A stretch of DNA of 64,000 nucleotides, from assembly GCA_007125175.1 (NCBI GenBank), contig SLDS01000096.1:1-64000 (forward strand), written 5' to 3'. This stretch comes from Flavobacteriales bacterium. Lineage in GTDB: Bacteria; Bacteroidota; Bacteroidia; Flavobacteriales_D; Cryomorphaceae. Of this stretch, positions 16,808 to 25,696 are shown in pieces. A model generated the notes under the pieces. It made no database searches, had not been told where the DNA came from, and was given only the letters and a program-made list of their open reading frames with translations. The position numbers were made by a program, and so were the translations under genes. Numbering within the stretch: position 1 is the first letter of the stretch; each line of letters starts with the position of its first letter.

Positions 16808-18178
16808 ATGCGGGTCGCTATCCTTTTTTGTGCAGGAGCCCTGGCAACACTTTCCTGCACTCGGCCCGAAGAAGAGCTGGGTGTCGGATTGCAAGATGAA
16901 GACAACCTTTTGTCAGTGCTTGGTGTCGACACTTTCACGCTCAGGGCCTGGACACTCCCCGAAGAACGTCTGCGCTCTGACAACTTCAACCCCGGATTGG
17001 TGGGGGCTTATGTCGACCCGATTTTTGGGTTTCTTAAAGCTGAGCATGTTACAGAGCTTAGGCTATCTACAAGCAATCCCGTCTTTGCTGCTCCCGGCAG
17101 CAGCCGGCAGGATCTTGTGGTGGATTCCCTGGTGCTCCACCTGAGCTACATTACCAATTTGACGACAGGAGGCAATACGGCGGTGTATGGCAATAAAGGT
17201 CCGCAGTTTTTTAGGGTGTATGAGGTCACCGACAGCCTTTCGATCGATTCCAGCTACTTCCACACGCGCCCCGTGTCATTTATCGACGAGGATTTGGTGC
17301 TGCCCGGGCGCAATCTGGTGCGGCCCGTCACGGACGATACGACCTTCATCGGAGGAGCCCTTGCACTGCCCGAGTTGCGGCTTCCGCTAAGGACGGAGAT
17401 TGCTGAGCGCATCCTTGACTTTAACGACAGTCAAGGGCTTACTATAGCCCAGTTCATTTCACTGGTCAAGGGATTGTACATCACAGTTGACGAAACCCAG
17501 TTCAACCCGTTCACCACAGGCATAGTGTATTTCGACACCCATACCCAGCTGAGCAGGATGAGCATGTACTACCGCAATACGGCGCTCAATGATACAGCAC
17601 GCTATGACTTCCTCATTCGGAACAATTCCGGGAAGTACGCCCGCTTTCAGCATGTCAGGGATCAGGCCCATCCTACCCTGGTGGATCAGATAGTCAATGA
17701 CAATCCTGCTAGCGGTGCTCAGGATCTTTATGTACAAGCCGGCGCAGGCACCAAGTTGCGCATTGACCTGCCTCATATCGAGACGCTGCGGGGCTTGCAG
17801 GGTGAAGCTATCAGCCAGGCGGTACTCACTTTGCCGGTAAGGCAAAAGAGTGTGGGGGTTTTCAATCCGCCACAGCGGCTCTTTATCTTTGCCCTTGATG
17901 ATGAGGGTAATGCCTTCTTAATAGACGATCAATTGGATGCGGGATCAGGAGCCTTCGTAGGAGGTGCTTACGACCCGCAAAAGGGACACTACCAATTCAC
18001 CATCTCTCGGTACTTGCAGCAGGTAATCAATGGCACACGTCCATTCAATGGCCTGGAGATCGTATCGGAGCGGGCGGCCTTTTCGGCAAATAGGGCGGTG
18101 CTCAACGGGCCGGAATACCCCGACCCTGTAGCCACCGAGAAAAACATGAAATTGCAGATTATTTTCACCAAGTATTAA
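16808..18178 (+). CDS. DUF4270 lipoprotein
   Basis: A 456-residue DUF4270 protein. A short signal ends in TLSC with Cys17 as the likely lipidated residue, then EEELGVGLQDED, DTFTLRAWTLPEE and VGAYVDPIFGFLKAE, which are typical of this Bacteroidota family. The remainder is beta-rich, with IVYFDTHTQLSRMSMYYRN near the middle. Function is unknown. The ATG at 16808 is chosen because it begins the signal peptide; longer frames overlap the upstream gene. The next gene, glmS, begins 5 bases after its stop. Confidence 0.88.
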   Translation: MRVAILFCAGALATLSCTRPEEELGVGLQDEDNLLSVLGVDTFTLRAWTLPEERLRSDNFNPGLVGAYVDPIFGFLKAEHVTELRLSTSNPVFAAPGSSRQDLVVDSLVLHLSYITNLTTGGNTAVYGNKGPQFFRVYEVTDSLSIDSSYFHTRPVSFIDEDLVLPGRNLVRPVTDDTTFIGGALALPELRLPLRTEIAERILDFNDSQGLTIAQFISLVKGLYITVDETQFNPFTTGIVYFDTHTQLSRMSMYYRNTALNDTARYDFLIRNNSGKYARFQHVRDQAHPTLVDQIVNDNPASGAQDLYVQAGAGTKLRIDLPHIETLRGLQGEAISQAVLTLPVRQKSVGVFNPPQRLFIFALDDEGNAFLIDDQLDAGSGAFVGGAYDPQKGHYQFTISRYLQQVINGTRPFNGLEIVSERAAFSANRAVLNGPEYPDPVATEKNMKLQIIFTKY

Positions 18179-18183
18179 AGTGT

Positions 18184-20034
18184 ATGTGTGGAATCGTAGG
18201 GTATATCGGCACAAGGCAAGCTTATCCCATTTTGATAAATGGCTTGAGACGTCTGGAATATCGAGGTTATGACAGCGCCGGAGTGGCTACCCTGCACGAG
18301 GGCGAGCTGCAGGCTTTCAAGTGTAAAGGCAAGGTTTCGAATTTGGAAAGCCTCATCAGCGAGCAGGGAGGCATCAAAGGGCAGGTCGGCATCGGTCATA
18401 CGCGCTGGGCCACACATGGGCCTCCCAATGATGTGAATGCCCACCCGCATGGCAGTGAGGATAATGGACTTGTGATGATCCACAATGGAATCATCGAAAA
18501 CTATCTCCCGCTCAGGGAGGAGCTCACCGCCCGAGGACATCAATTCAAGAGCGATACCGATACCGAGGTTTTGATCCACCTCATAGATGATATACGCAAG
18601 AATGCCGATGTGAGCATCTTTGAGGCTGTACGGATCGCACTCGGAGAGGTCGTTGGAGCCTACGCCATCGTGGTGATGGATGTAAATACGCCCCATCAGC
18701 TCATTGCTGCAAAAAAGGGGAGCCCGCTAGTGGTCGGTATTGGAGATCAGCACAGGGAGTATTTTATTGCCTCTGATGCCACACCAATTGTGGAGCACAC
18801 CAAGGATGTGGTGTATCTGGAAGACGAAGAGATTGCCATCATAGATGTGGTGGAAGGCTTTAAGCTAAAGAATATCAAGAATCAGGAGAAGACGCCATAC
18901 GTGCAGGCCCTGGAGTTGAAATTGGAGGCTTTAGAGAAAAGTGGGTATGAGCACTTCATGCTCAAAGAGATCTATGAGCAGCCGCGCTCCATCCGCGATA
19001 GCATGCGCGGCCGCTTGCGCGCCGATATTGGCAAGGTGGAGTTGGGGGGCATCCGCGATTACATCCAAAAATTTGTGCACGCCAAGCGTATTATCATCCT
19101 CGGCTGCGGTACGAGTTGGCATGCCGGTCTGGTGGGAGAATACCTCTTTGAAGACCTGGCCCGCGTACCTGTTGAGGTAGAATATGCCTCAGAGTTTAGG
19201 TACCGGAATCCTGTGATCTACGAAGACGATGTAGTCATAGCCATTTCCCAATCGGGCGAAACAGCCGATACACTTGCAGCCATTGAGCTGGCCAAGTCAA
19301 AGGGAGCCACGATTATCGGAATTTGCAATGTGATCGGCTCATCCATACCCCGCGCCACCCACGCTGGCTCCTATACCCATGCCGGCCCTGAGATCGGTGT
19401 GGCCTCTACAAAGGCTTTTACGGCCCAAGTTACTGTGCTTACCCTCATGGCCCTCCATGTGGCGCACGAGAAGGGCTCTATCACAAGCAGCCGTTACCAC
19501 CGCTTGCTTATCGAGCTGGATTCCATTCCCGAAAAGGTGGAAAAATTGCTCAATCGCAATGGTGAGATCAAGGAAATTGCCAAGGTGTACAAAGATGCGC
19601 CCAATGCCCTGTATTTGGGCAGAGGCTACAATTTTCCTGTAGCTTTAGAGGGTGCACTCAAGCTGAAAGAAATCTCTTACATCCACGCCGAGGGTTATCC
19701 TGCAGCCGAAATGAAGCATGGCCCTATCGCTCTTATCGATGAGGAAATGCCTGTGTTTTTCATCGCTCCAAAGGGAGGGGCTTACGAAAAAATTGTGAGC
19801 AATATCCAAGAGGTGAAGGCAAGGAAAGGCAAGATCATTGCACTGATTACCGAAGGTGAGCAGCAGGTGGGCGGCATGGCCGATCACAGCATACAAATTC
19901 CCGATACGGATGAGTGCCTCTTGCCCTTAATTACCGTTGTGCCTTTGCAGCTGCTGAGTTATCACATAGCGGTGATGCGCGGCTGCAATGTGGATCAACC
20001 ACGCAATCTGGCCAAGTCGGTTACGGTAGAGTAG
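18184..20034 (+). CDS. glmS: Glutamine--fructose-6-phosphate aminotransferase (isomerizing)
   Basis: A 616-residue GlmS, making glucosamine-6-phosphate for peptidoglycan, lipid A and amino-sugar polymers. The N-terminal glutaminase domain begins with the catalytic Cys2 (MCGIVGYIG) and has GHTRWATHG and the HPHGSEDN segment. Two SIS isomerase domains follow (GCGTSWHAGLVGEYLFED, ISQSGETADTLAA, GRGYNFPVALEGALKLKE) and the C-terminal tail NLAKSVTVE is intact. Length matches the family. It ends the operon begun by the GT5-like gene and lies next to the sulfated-polysaccharide locus, to which it could supply UDP-GlcNAc precursor. Confidence 0.97.
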   Translation: MCGIVGYIGTRQAYPILINGLRRLEYRGYDSAGVATLHEGELQAFKCKGKVSNLESLISEQGGIKGQVGIGHTRWATHGPPNDVNAHPHGSEDNGLVMIHNGIIENYLPLREELTARGHQFKSDTDTEVLIHLIDDIRKNADVSIFEAVRIALGEVVGAYAIVVMDVNTPHQLIAAKKGSPLVVGIGDQHREYFIASDATPIVEHTKDVVYLEDEEIAIIDVVEGFKLKNIKNQEKTPYVQALELKLEALEKSGYEHFMLKEIYEQPRSIRDSMRGRLRADIGKVELGGIRDYIQKFVHAKRIIILGCGTSWHAGLVGEYLFEDLARVPVEVEYASEFRYRNPVIYEDDVVIAISQSGETADTLAAIELAKSKGATIIGICNVIGSSIPRATHAGSYTHAGPEIGVASTKAFTAQVTVLTLMALHVAHEKGSITSSRYHRLLIELDSIPEKVEKLLNRNGEIKEIAKVYKDAPNALYLGRGYNFPVALEGALKLKEISYIHAEGYPAAEMKHGPIALIDEEMPVFFIAPKGGAYEKIVSNIQEVKARKGKIIALITEGEQQVGGMADHSIQIPDTDECLLPLITVVPLQLLSYHIAVMRGCNVDQPRNLAKSVTVE

Positions 20035-20368
20035 GGCTCTGAAAAGCGATGAGAACATAGATTCTACACCTTGGAACACCTGTATTTAATTGTTTGAGAG
20101 GGTCATGTGCCGCGCAGCAAAAAATTGTGCTTTGTATATCTCTCTTCGCAATCACGGACTGCAACTGTCAGAGCTTGGGAGAGATACATTTTTTACGACT
20201 CGCATCTTTCGCTCATCTCAATTTTTTGGGCAGGCCCCAAAGAAAAAGCCCGTGGCTTTAATTGCACGGGCTTTCAGAGATTTTCGGCAAGACGACAGCG
20301 AAGGATATCTCCTTACCTTTTTTGCGGCAGCCTGAATCCAGCTGCAATTGGGTGCGATTTTCAGGCCA
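20035..20368. other. Gap between glmS and cysN (no gene seen)
   Basis: 334 bases between convergent genes. The only structure I can support is the inverted repeat at 20245-20274. Short open frames here (for example 20090-20335) have no family-like sequence or start context. Confidence 0.6.
20245..20274 (-). terminator. Rho-independent terminator of the cysCDN operon
   Basis: Perfect 10-bp inverted repeat AAAGCCCGTG / CACGGGCTTT with a 10-base loop. On the minus strand the stem is followed by TTTTTCTTT, so it terminates transcription arriving from cysN. On the plus strand the T-run is poor, so termination of glmS here is less certain. Confidence 0.75.
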
Positions 20369-21646
20369 TTAGATAATCATGCCTGCACCGACCGTCCTGT
20401 TGGTCGCCTCGTCGATCAAAATGACGCTTCCGGTGATCCGGTTGCGCGAGTAGCGATCGAAGAAAAGCGGGGTTGTCGTACGTACGGCAACCCTGGCGAT
20501 GTCATTCATCTGGATGTTTTTATCGTCCTCCAGACGGTGTAGGGTGTTGATGTCTACCTTGTAGCGAATGTCTTTTACGATGCATCGGGCATCCTTGCTG
20601 GTGTGCTTGATGGCGTATTTGCCATTTGGCCGTAAGGGCGATTCTCCCATCCAGCACAGCATCATCTCGATGTCCTGGCTTATTTCGGGCTGGTTGTTGG
20701 TTCGCACAATCATATCACCCCGACTCAGATCGTAGTCTTCCTCAAGGCATATGGTGACACTCATGGGCGCAAAGGCTTCGTCGAGTTCACCGTTGAAGGT
20801 GTTGATGGATGCGATTTTCGTGGTGAATCCTGTGGGAAGGAGGGTTACTTCATCTCCTTTCTTGAAGACTCCACCGGCGATGCGTCCGGCATAACCACGG
20901 AAATCGTGAAACTCATTGGTCTGAGGACGCACCACGTACTGCACCGGAAAACGGCAGTCCACGTGATTGTGGTCTCCGGAGATATGGATGTTTTCCAGGG
21001 TGTACATTAAGGTGCTTCCCTGATACCAATCCATTTTAGTGGATTTATTCACCACATTGTCACCCTTGAGGGCACTGATGGGTATGAAGCGGATGTCATT
21101 CACCTCGAGCTTGGAGCAAAAAGCTTCTAGCTCTTCGCGAATCTCTTCGAAGCGCTCTTCGCTGTAATCAACGAGATCCATCTTATTGATGCAAAACACG
21201 ATGTGCGGTATCTTGAGCAATGAGGCAATGAAGGAGTGCCTGCAAGTCTGCTCAACCAAACCATGCCGCGCATCCACCAGAATGATGGCCAAATTGGCCG
21301 TGGAGGCTCCGGTAACCATGTTGCGCGTGTACTGGATGTGACCTGGCGTATCGGCAATGATGAACTTCCGCTTCGGGGTCGCAAAGTAGCGATAGGCCAC
21401 GTCGATGGTAATGCCCTGCTCGCGCTCAGCTCTGAGGCCATCGGTGAGAAGGGCCAGGTTTACTTCTTCTTCGCCGCCAATCCTGGCACTGGCTTTCTCA
21501 ATAGCTTCCATTTGATCCTGGAAGATGCTCTTGCTATCGTAGAGCATGCGCCCTATAAGGGTTGATTTTCCATCATCTACGCTGCCTGCTGTTGTGAAGC
21601 GAAGCAGATCCATATCCATGTAGTTGTGTGCTCTGGGGGGGCTCAT
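20369..21646 (-). CDS. cysN: Sulfate adenylyltransferase subunit 1 (GTPase)
   Basis: A 425-residue CysN, the GTP-hydrolysing partner of CysD that drives adenosine 5'-phosphosulfate formation from ATP and sulfate. GTPase motifs: G1 GSVDDGKST (21-29), GITIDVAYRYF, G3 DTPGH, G4 NKMD; then EF-Tu-like beta-barrel domains (FRGYAGRIAGGVFKKGD). There is no fused APS kinase; CysC is separate. Third gene of cysC-cysD-cysN, 34 bases after cysD. Because no PAPS reductase or sulfite reductase lies nearby and sulfotransferases do, its likely job here is supplying PAPS rather than sulfur assimilation. Confidence 0.95.
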   Translation of the reverse strand: MSPPRAHNYMDMDLLRFTTAGSVDDGKSTLIGRMLYDSKSIFQDQMEAIEKASARIGGEEEVNLALLTDGLRAEREQGITIDVAYRYFATPKRKFIIADTPGHIQYTRNMVTGASTANLAIILVDARHGLVEQTCRHSFIASLLKIPHIVFCINKMDLVDYSEERFEEIREELEAFCSKLEVNDIRFIPISALKGDNVVNKSTKMDWYQGSTLMYTLENIHISGDHNHVDCRFPVQYVVRPQTNEFHDFRGYAGRIAGGVFKKGDEVTLLPTGFTTKIASINTFNGELDEAFAPMSVTICLEEDYDLSRGDMIVRTNNQPEISQDIEMMLCWMGESPLRPNGKYAIKHTSKDARCIVKDIRYKVDINTLHRLEDDKNIQMNDIARVAVRTTTPLFFDRYSRNRITGSVILIDEATNRTVGAGMII

Positions 21647-21680
21647 ATTTTCTGGGGCTTGAATTCTTTAATGTGTTTCT

Positions 21681-22586
21681 TTAGAAATAACCTTGCTTCT
21701 TGCGGTCTTCCATAGCGGCTTCACTTCTCTTGTCGTCAGAGCGTGCTCCTCTTTCTGTAACCCGGGAAGCGGATACCTCTTCGATGATTTTTTCGAGGGT
21801 ATCGGCATTGGACAGCACGGCGCCGGTGCAGGTCATGTCACCAATGGTGCGAAAGCGCACTACTTGTTCTTCGACGATTTCGTTATCGCGGCGCTGTATA
21901 TAGTCGCATTCCGCGAGCAGGCTGCCGTCACGCTCAAATACCTTGCGGGTATGGCTGAAGTAGATTGAGGGAATTTCGATTTTCTCGTGGAGTATGTACT
22001 GCCAGATGTCCATCTCAGTCCAGTTGGATATGGGAAACACGCGGAAGTGCTCGCCCATCAGCTTTCGGCCATTGAAGATGTTCCAAAGCTCGGGACGCTG
22101 ATTTTTTGGATCCCATTGGCCAAATTCATCACGATGGGAGAAGAAGCGTTCCTTGGCACGGGCCTTTTCTTCATCGCGCCTTCCACCGCCCATAGCGGCA
22201 TCGAACTTTCCCTGTTCGAGAGATTCGAGCAAGGTGGCTGTCTGCAGGGCATTGCGGCTGGCATTGTAGCCTTTTTCCTCTACCACCAAGCCTTTGTCGA
22301 TGGAGTCTTGCACGGAGCCGACGATAAGTTGGACCCCGGTTTCGGCCACCAGCTTGTCTCGAAATTCGATCGTTTCAGGAAAGTTGTGGCCCGTATCTAC
22401 GTGCAACAGTGGAAAGGGCACCTTGGCAGGCCAAAAGGCCTTGCGCGCCAAGTGAAACATTACGATTGAGTCTTTTCCTCCCGAGAAGAGCATCACGGGA
22501 TTCTCGAATTGTGAAGCCACTTCGCGCAATACGAAGATCGATTCAGATTCGAGTTCTTTCAAGTGCGTTAAGCTGTATGATTGCAT
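21681..22586 (-). CDS. cysD: Sulfate adenylyltransferase subunit 2
   Basis: A 301-residue CysD, the catalytic ATP-sulfurylase subunit of the PP-loop superfamily. It carries the PP-loop SGGKDS in VMLFSGGKDSIVMFHLARKA, LLHVDTGHNFPETIEFRD, AAMGGGRRDEEKARAKER and the C-terminal DRKKQGYF. Its start codon overlaps the cysC stop by one base (TAATG), so translation is coupled. Acts with CysN; product APS goes to CysC. Confidence 0.96.
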   Translation of the reverse strand: MQSYSLTHLKELESESIFVLREVASQFENPVMLFSGGKDSIVMFHLARKAFWPAKVPFPLLHVDTGHNFPETIEFRDKLVAETGVQLIVGSVQDSIDKGLVVEEKGYNASRNALQTATLLESLEQGKFDAAMGGGRRDEEKARAKERFFSHRDEFGQWDPKNQRPELWNIFNGRKLMGEHFRVFPISNWTEMDIWQYILHEKIEIPSIYFSHTRKVFERDGSLLAECDYIQRRDNEIVEEQVVRFRTIGDMTCTGAVLSNADTLEKIIEEVSASRVTERGARSDDKRSEAAMEDRKKQGYF

Positions 22587-23194
22587 TAGCTTATCTTGAT
22601 TTTTGGGATGATGTATTCCAGCAATTCCTTCGCGGACTGCTGTGGACTTTTGTTGGCTGTTTTCAGCTGCACATGAGGCGCTTCTGGAGCCTCAAAGGGG
22701 GCGTCTATACCGGTGAAATCTTTGATTTCTCCTCTGCGTGCTTTTTTGTATAAACCCTTCACGTCGCGCTTTTCGCAAATTTCCAGAGGGGTATCCACAA
22801 AGACCTCTACGAAGCGATCATCACCTACGATCTCACGAGCCATTTGGCGTATAGCGAGGGTGGGGCTTACAAAGCAATTGATGGTGATGATGCCGCAATG
22901 ATTGAAGAGCTTGTTCACCTCGGCAATCCGACGGATGTTTTCCCTCCTGTCTGCATCGCTAAAGCTCAGATTATTGTTGAGGCCATGGCGCACATTGTCG
23001 CCATCGAGCAATTGGGTGAGGAATCCTTTTGCGTGAAGCTCGCGCTCCAGCACCTTGGCAATAGTGGTCTTGCCCGAGCCTGAGAGCCCGGTCATCCATA
23101 TGCACTGCGCTCTTTGCTTAAGGAGCTCCTCCTTATCGCTCTGCTGGAGGATTTCGTCGTATATGGTGAAGATGTTGTTCGCTTCTTCCTTCAT
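22586..23194 (-). CDS. cysC: Adenylylsulfate (APS) kinase
   Basis: A 202-residue APS kinase that phosphorylates APS to PAPS, the donor used by sulfotransferases. P-loop GLSGSGKT (36-43), [32 protein letters not shown] and [19 protein letters not shown] are all family motifs. The ATG at 23194 was preferred to 23224 because the extra ten residues are leucine/proline-rich and not conserved. It lies 126 bases after the sulfotransferase gene at 23321-24043 on the same strand and overlaps cysD by one base. Confidence 0.95.
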   Translation of the reverse strand: MKEEANNIFTIYDEILQQSDKEELLKQRAQCIWMTGLSGSGKTTIAKVLERELHAKGFLTQLLDGDNVRHGLNNNLSFSDADRRENIRRIAEVNKLFNHCGIITINCFVSPTLAIRQMAREIVGDDRFVEVFVDTPLEICEKRDVKGLYKKARRGEIKDFTGIDAPFEAPEAPHVQLKTANKSPQQSAKELLEYIIPKIKIS

Positions 23195-23320
23195 AAGGGG
23201 AGGGAATGTCGGCAAAAGTAACAATACTTGGTCGGATGGATGTATCCGCTTGCATATTACTGAGCCAGCTTATAAATAGTTTCACCTTTTCATAAGCAAT
23301 TGGTAAAGTAGCTTCTTTTT

Positions 23321-24043
23321 TCAACGCAAGTGCTTCCAGTATACCGAGCGGAAGGCATTGACCAAGGCATACATGCCATGCGATCCGCGCACCTGCCTGG
23401 ATTCCTTCCAATCGGAAGGAAATTCGTAGCCCCATTGCTGCATGTATGGAGCGAAGACACGCACAGCCCTTTGCCGGGCTTCAGGGCTGGCATAGTACTC
23501 ACTAAAGTGCTTTTTCTTGAGGCCGGTTTTGTTGAACTGTGGCAATTCTCTTACCGGCTCTATGCCAATCTTTTCCAGCACCCGACCAAAGTCTTCGCTG
23601 AGCTGCTCAAAGCGCATGAGATAATCGAGCTTGTCATGGCTCAGTATGCTCCAGGCGCTGTAGGGGAGCTTGTAATACTTTAGGAAGAACTGCTCAAAGC
23701 TCGCATCGTTTTGTACGATGAACCGATGGCGGGCGGCCTCATAACCCGGACTGATAAATTTGCGAAAGCGGCCGTGCTTCACCTTCTTGTTCTCGTAGTT
23801 TTCGTGGTCAGACTTGTACTTGAAATACTTGCTCACCACCACATCCATCGGATTCCGAATGGTCGAAAAGGAAAAATATTTCTTTTGCTCAGCACTGGCT
23901 TGTTTCAGAAATTCATGGTACTGTGCGTGTTTGAATAGAATTCTTTTGCCATCGTAGTGCTCCATGAGCTCTCTGGCTACTGCCGAGCATCCCGTTTGAG
24001 GAAACTCAATGAAAACATACCGATGGGTGTCGCTGATGATCAT
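23321..24043 (-). CDS. Sulfotransferase, family 2 type
   Basis: A 240-residue sulfotransferase-like protein of the sulfotransfer_2 (carbohydrate sulfotransferase) kind. The 5'-phosphosulfate loop reads FPQTGCSAVA (14-23), a variant of FxPKTGGTS with Gln in place of the usual Lys. The 3'-phosphate site is TIRNPMDVVVSKYF with Arg63 and Ser71. No signal peptide or membrane helix, so it acts in the cytoplasm. It is directly upstream of cysC-cysD-cysN on the same strand, which ties PAPS synthesis to sulfation. Acceptor unknown; a polysaccharide is inferred from the locus. The Lys-to-Gln change in the loop deserves caution about activity. Confidence 0.82.
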   Translation of the reverse strand: MIISDTHRYVFIEFPQTGCSAVARELMEHYDGKRILFKHAQYHEFLKQASAEQKKYFSFSTIRNPMDVVVSKYFKYKSDHENYENKKVKHGRFRKFISPGYEAARHRFIVQNDASFEQFFLKYYKLPYSAWSILSHDKLDYLMRFEQLSEDFGRVLEKIGIEPVRELPQFNKTGLKKKHFSEYYASPEARQRAVRVFAPYMQQWGYEFPSDWKESRQVRGSHGMYALVNAFRSVYWKHLR

Positions 24044-24310
24044 ATCCGAGTGTTGAAGCGATTAAGCCTGCTGTGCAGAAAAAGAATTTGGGCTACTGAA
24101 CTCCAAGTCAATGAATGGAAGCCGGGGCCCGACGCGAAAAGGCAACTTTTCTGCTTGCGGTAAATTTACAAGCCTCTACCAAATTATTGCTTTCGGGGTT
24201 GCAATTATTCTCAGGAAAGTTTTTCCTTAGCTGCGATTTGCGGAAGCGCCAATGGCTTAAAATGGCTGCATGAGACTGGTGATTGCGGATATTTGCTCAG
24301 ACTATAAGGC
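24044..24310. other. Divergent intergenic region between sulfotransferase and flippase genes
   Basis: 267 bases that should hold promoters for both directions. No perfect TAnnTTTG element was found; near-matches are GATATTTG at 24288-24295 (plus) and the complement of CCAAATTA (minus). A palindromic site at 24153-24173 is listed separately. Confidence 0.5.
24153..24173. repeat. Palindromic operator-like site
   Basis: GCTTG and CAAGC (5-bp arms) surround a centre that includes the perfect 10-base palindrome GTAAATTTAC (24160-24169). It sits between two divergent locus genes, as a dimeric regulator site would. No regulator gene is adjacent, so function is only inferred. Confidence 0.35.
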
Positions 24311-25684
24311 TTGAAAAAGAAGGTAAAAAGGCTGAAGAGCGTTCTGCTCAAGGGCGATTTTGGAGAGGTGTTCAAAGGGGGTAGTATCGCCTTTGTGTAC
24401 AGGGTGTGCTCGATGGGCCTGAGCTATGGCATTCTCTTCTTTATTTCGAAAAAGCTTGGTGAAGAGGGTGTTGGCATCTACAATCTTTGTCTCGCCATCT
24501 TGGGCATCCTGATCATGTTTGGCTGCTTGGGATTCAATACTTCACTGGTGCGCTTCGTTTCGCAATACCGTTCCAAGAATTGGAATTACAGCATTGTGAG
24601 CTTGTATCGCAGCACCGCCTTGCGCACCGGTACGCTCTCCATTGTTCTCGGCCTCATCGGTTTCTTTACCGCCGAGTGGGCGGCAGTGGAGCAATATGAA
24701 TCCGAAGACTTGATCATACCCTTTCAGATGGTGGCCATCATGCTGCCCTTCGGTGTGTTTGCGATGATGAATGTGGAATTCATACGGGGCTTGAAGAAGG
24801 TGCACATCAGCGAGTTTTTCAGAAATCTCGAGCTGCATTTGCTCACGGTTATTGGATTGATCATCGGCGTGTATTTCGGTCTGAGCTATTGGACTCCGGT
24901 GTTGTACTATGGCATTGGCACTGTGATCGCTGCGGTGGCTACAGGAGCCTTTGTTCTGCACTTCTTCAGTCAGCGGCGCTCTGAGGGCCTGTTGAAGCCT
25001 ATAGCCGATGAACCAAAATTTGAATTTCGCAGTCACTTCCTGGTGTCGATCCCAATGATCCTCACTTCTTTCATTCAGTTTTTGAACGGAAAGATCGACA
25101 CCTTGATGCTCGGCCTCTACACCGACAATGCAATGCTGGGCATTTTTACCATGGCCCTGAAGCTTTCCATCATCACCAATTTTGTAATCAGCTCGCTCAA
25201 TACCATTGCGAGCCCGAAAATTTCTGAGCTTTTTTGGAGCAAGAAAATGAATGAGCTCAACAAGGTGGTGCAGTCTTCGGCCCAGCTGATTTTCCTTTTT
25301 GCCCTTCCGGTAACCGCTGTTTTGCTCATATTCCCGAAGCAAATACTCGGGATCGTAGGTGAGCAATACCATGTTGGCACCCGAACCCTCCAGATATTTG
25401 CCATCACCCAAATGCTCAATTCCGTTTCTGGAATGGTGGCCATATTCTTGAATATGACCGGAAATCAGGTCTTTTTCACCCGACTCGTTGTCATCGCTAC
25501 AAGCATCAACATCGTGCTCAACCTGCTGCTCATTCCGCGCTACGGTATGGAAGGGGCGGCCATAGCAACGCTTATCAGTTCTGCCTTTTGGAATATCATT
25601 GGTGCGCGCTACATCTACAAGAAGTTTGGCATCCGCACTTACCTACACCCGAAGAGCCTCATCCGCGCCATCCGGCAATCATAG
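24311..25684 (+). CDS. Wzx-type polysaccharide flippase (MOP superfamily)
   Basis: A 457-residue polytopic membrane protein of the oligosaccharide flippase/MATE-like superfamily with about twelve to fourteen hydrophobic segments. Typical features: GSIAFVYRVCSMGLSYG in the first helix, LGEEGVGIYNLCLAIL in the first loop, and GMEGAAIATLISSAFWNIIGARYIYKKF near the end. It should move lipid-linked repeat units across the inner membrane for polymerisation. The start is a TTG: an in-frame TAA lies one codon upstream and the next Met is 35 codons in. It converges on the sulfotransferase at 25697 with 12 bases between stops. Confidence 0.88.
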   Translation: MKKKVKRLKSVLLKGDFGEVFKGGSIAFVYRVCSMGLSYGILFFISKKLGEEGVGIYNLCLAILGILIMFGCLGFNTSLVRFVSQYRSKNWNYSIVSLYRSTALRTGTLSIVLGLIGFFTAEWAAVEQYESEDLIIPFQMVAIMLPFGVFAMMNVEFIRGLKKVHISEFFRNLELHLLTVIGLIIGVYFGLSYWTPVLYYGIGTVIAAVATGAFVLHFFSQRRSEGLLKPIADEPKFEFRSHFLVSIPMILTSFIQFLNGKIDTLMLGLYTDNAMLGIFTMALKLSIITNFVISSLNTIASPKISELFWSKKMNELNKVVQSSAQLIFLFALPVTAVLLIFPKQILGIVGEQYHVGTRTLQIFAITQMLNSVSGMVAIFLNMTGNQVFFTRLVVIATSINIVLNLLLIPRYGMEGAAIATLISSAFWNIIGARYIYKKFGIRTYLHPKSLIRAIRQS

Positions 25685-25696
25685 TGTGGGAGGGCC

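Noticed and set aside
20090-20335. Short open frames in the glmS-cysN gap
   Set aside because: They run through the cysN terminator, have no family-like sequence and lack start context.
20369-23194. cysCDN as part of assimilatory sulfate reduction
   Set aside because: No reductase genes are present and sulfotransferases flank the set, so PAPS supply is favoured; a dual role cannot be excluded without the rest of the genome.
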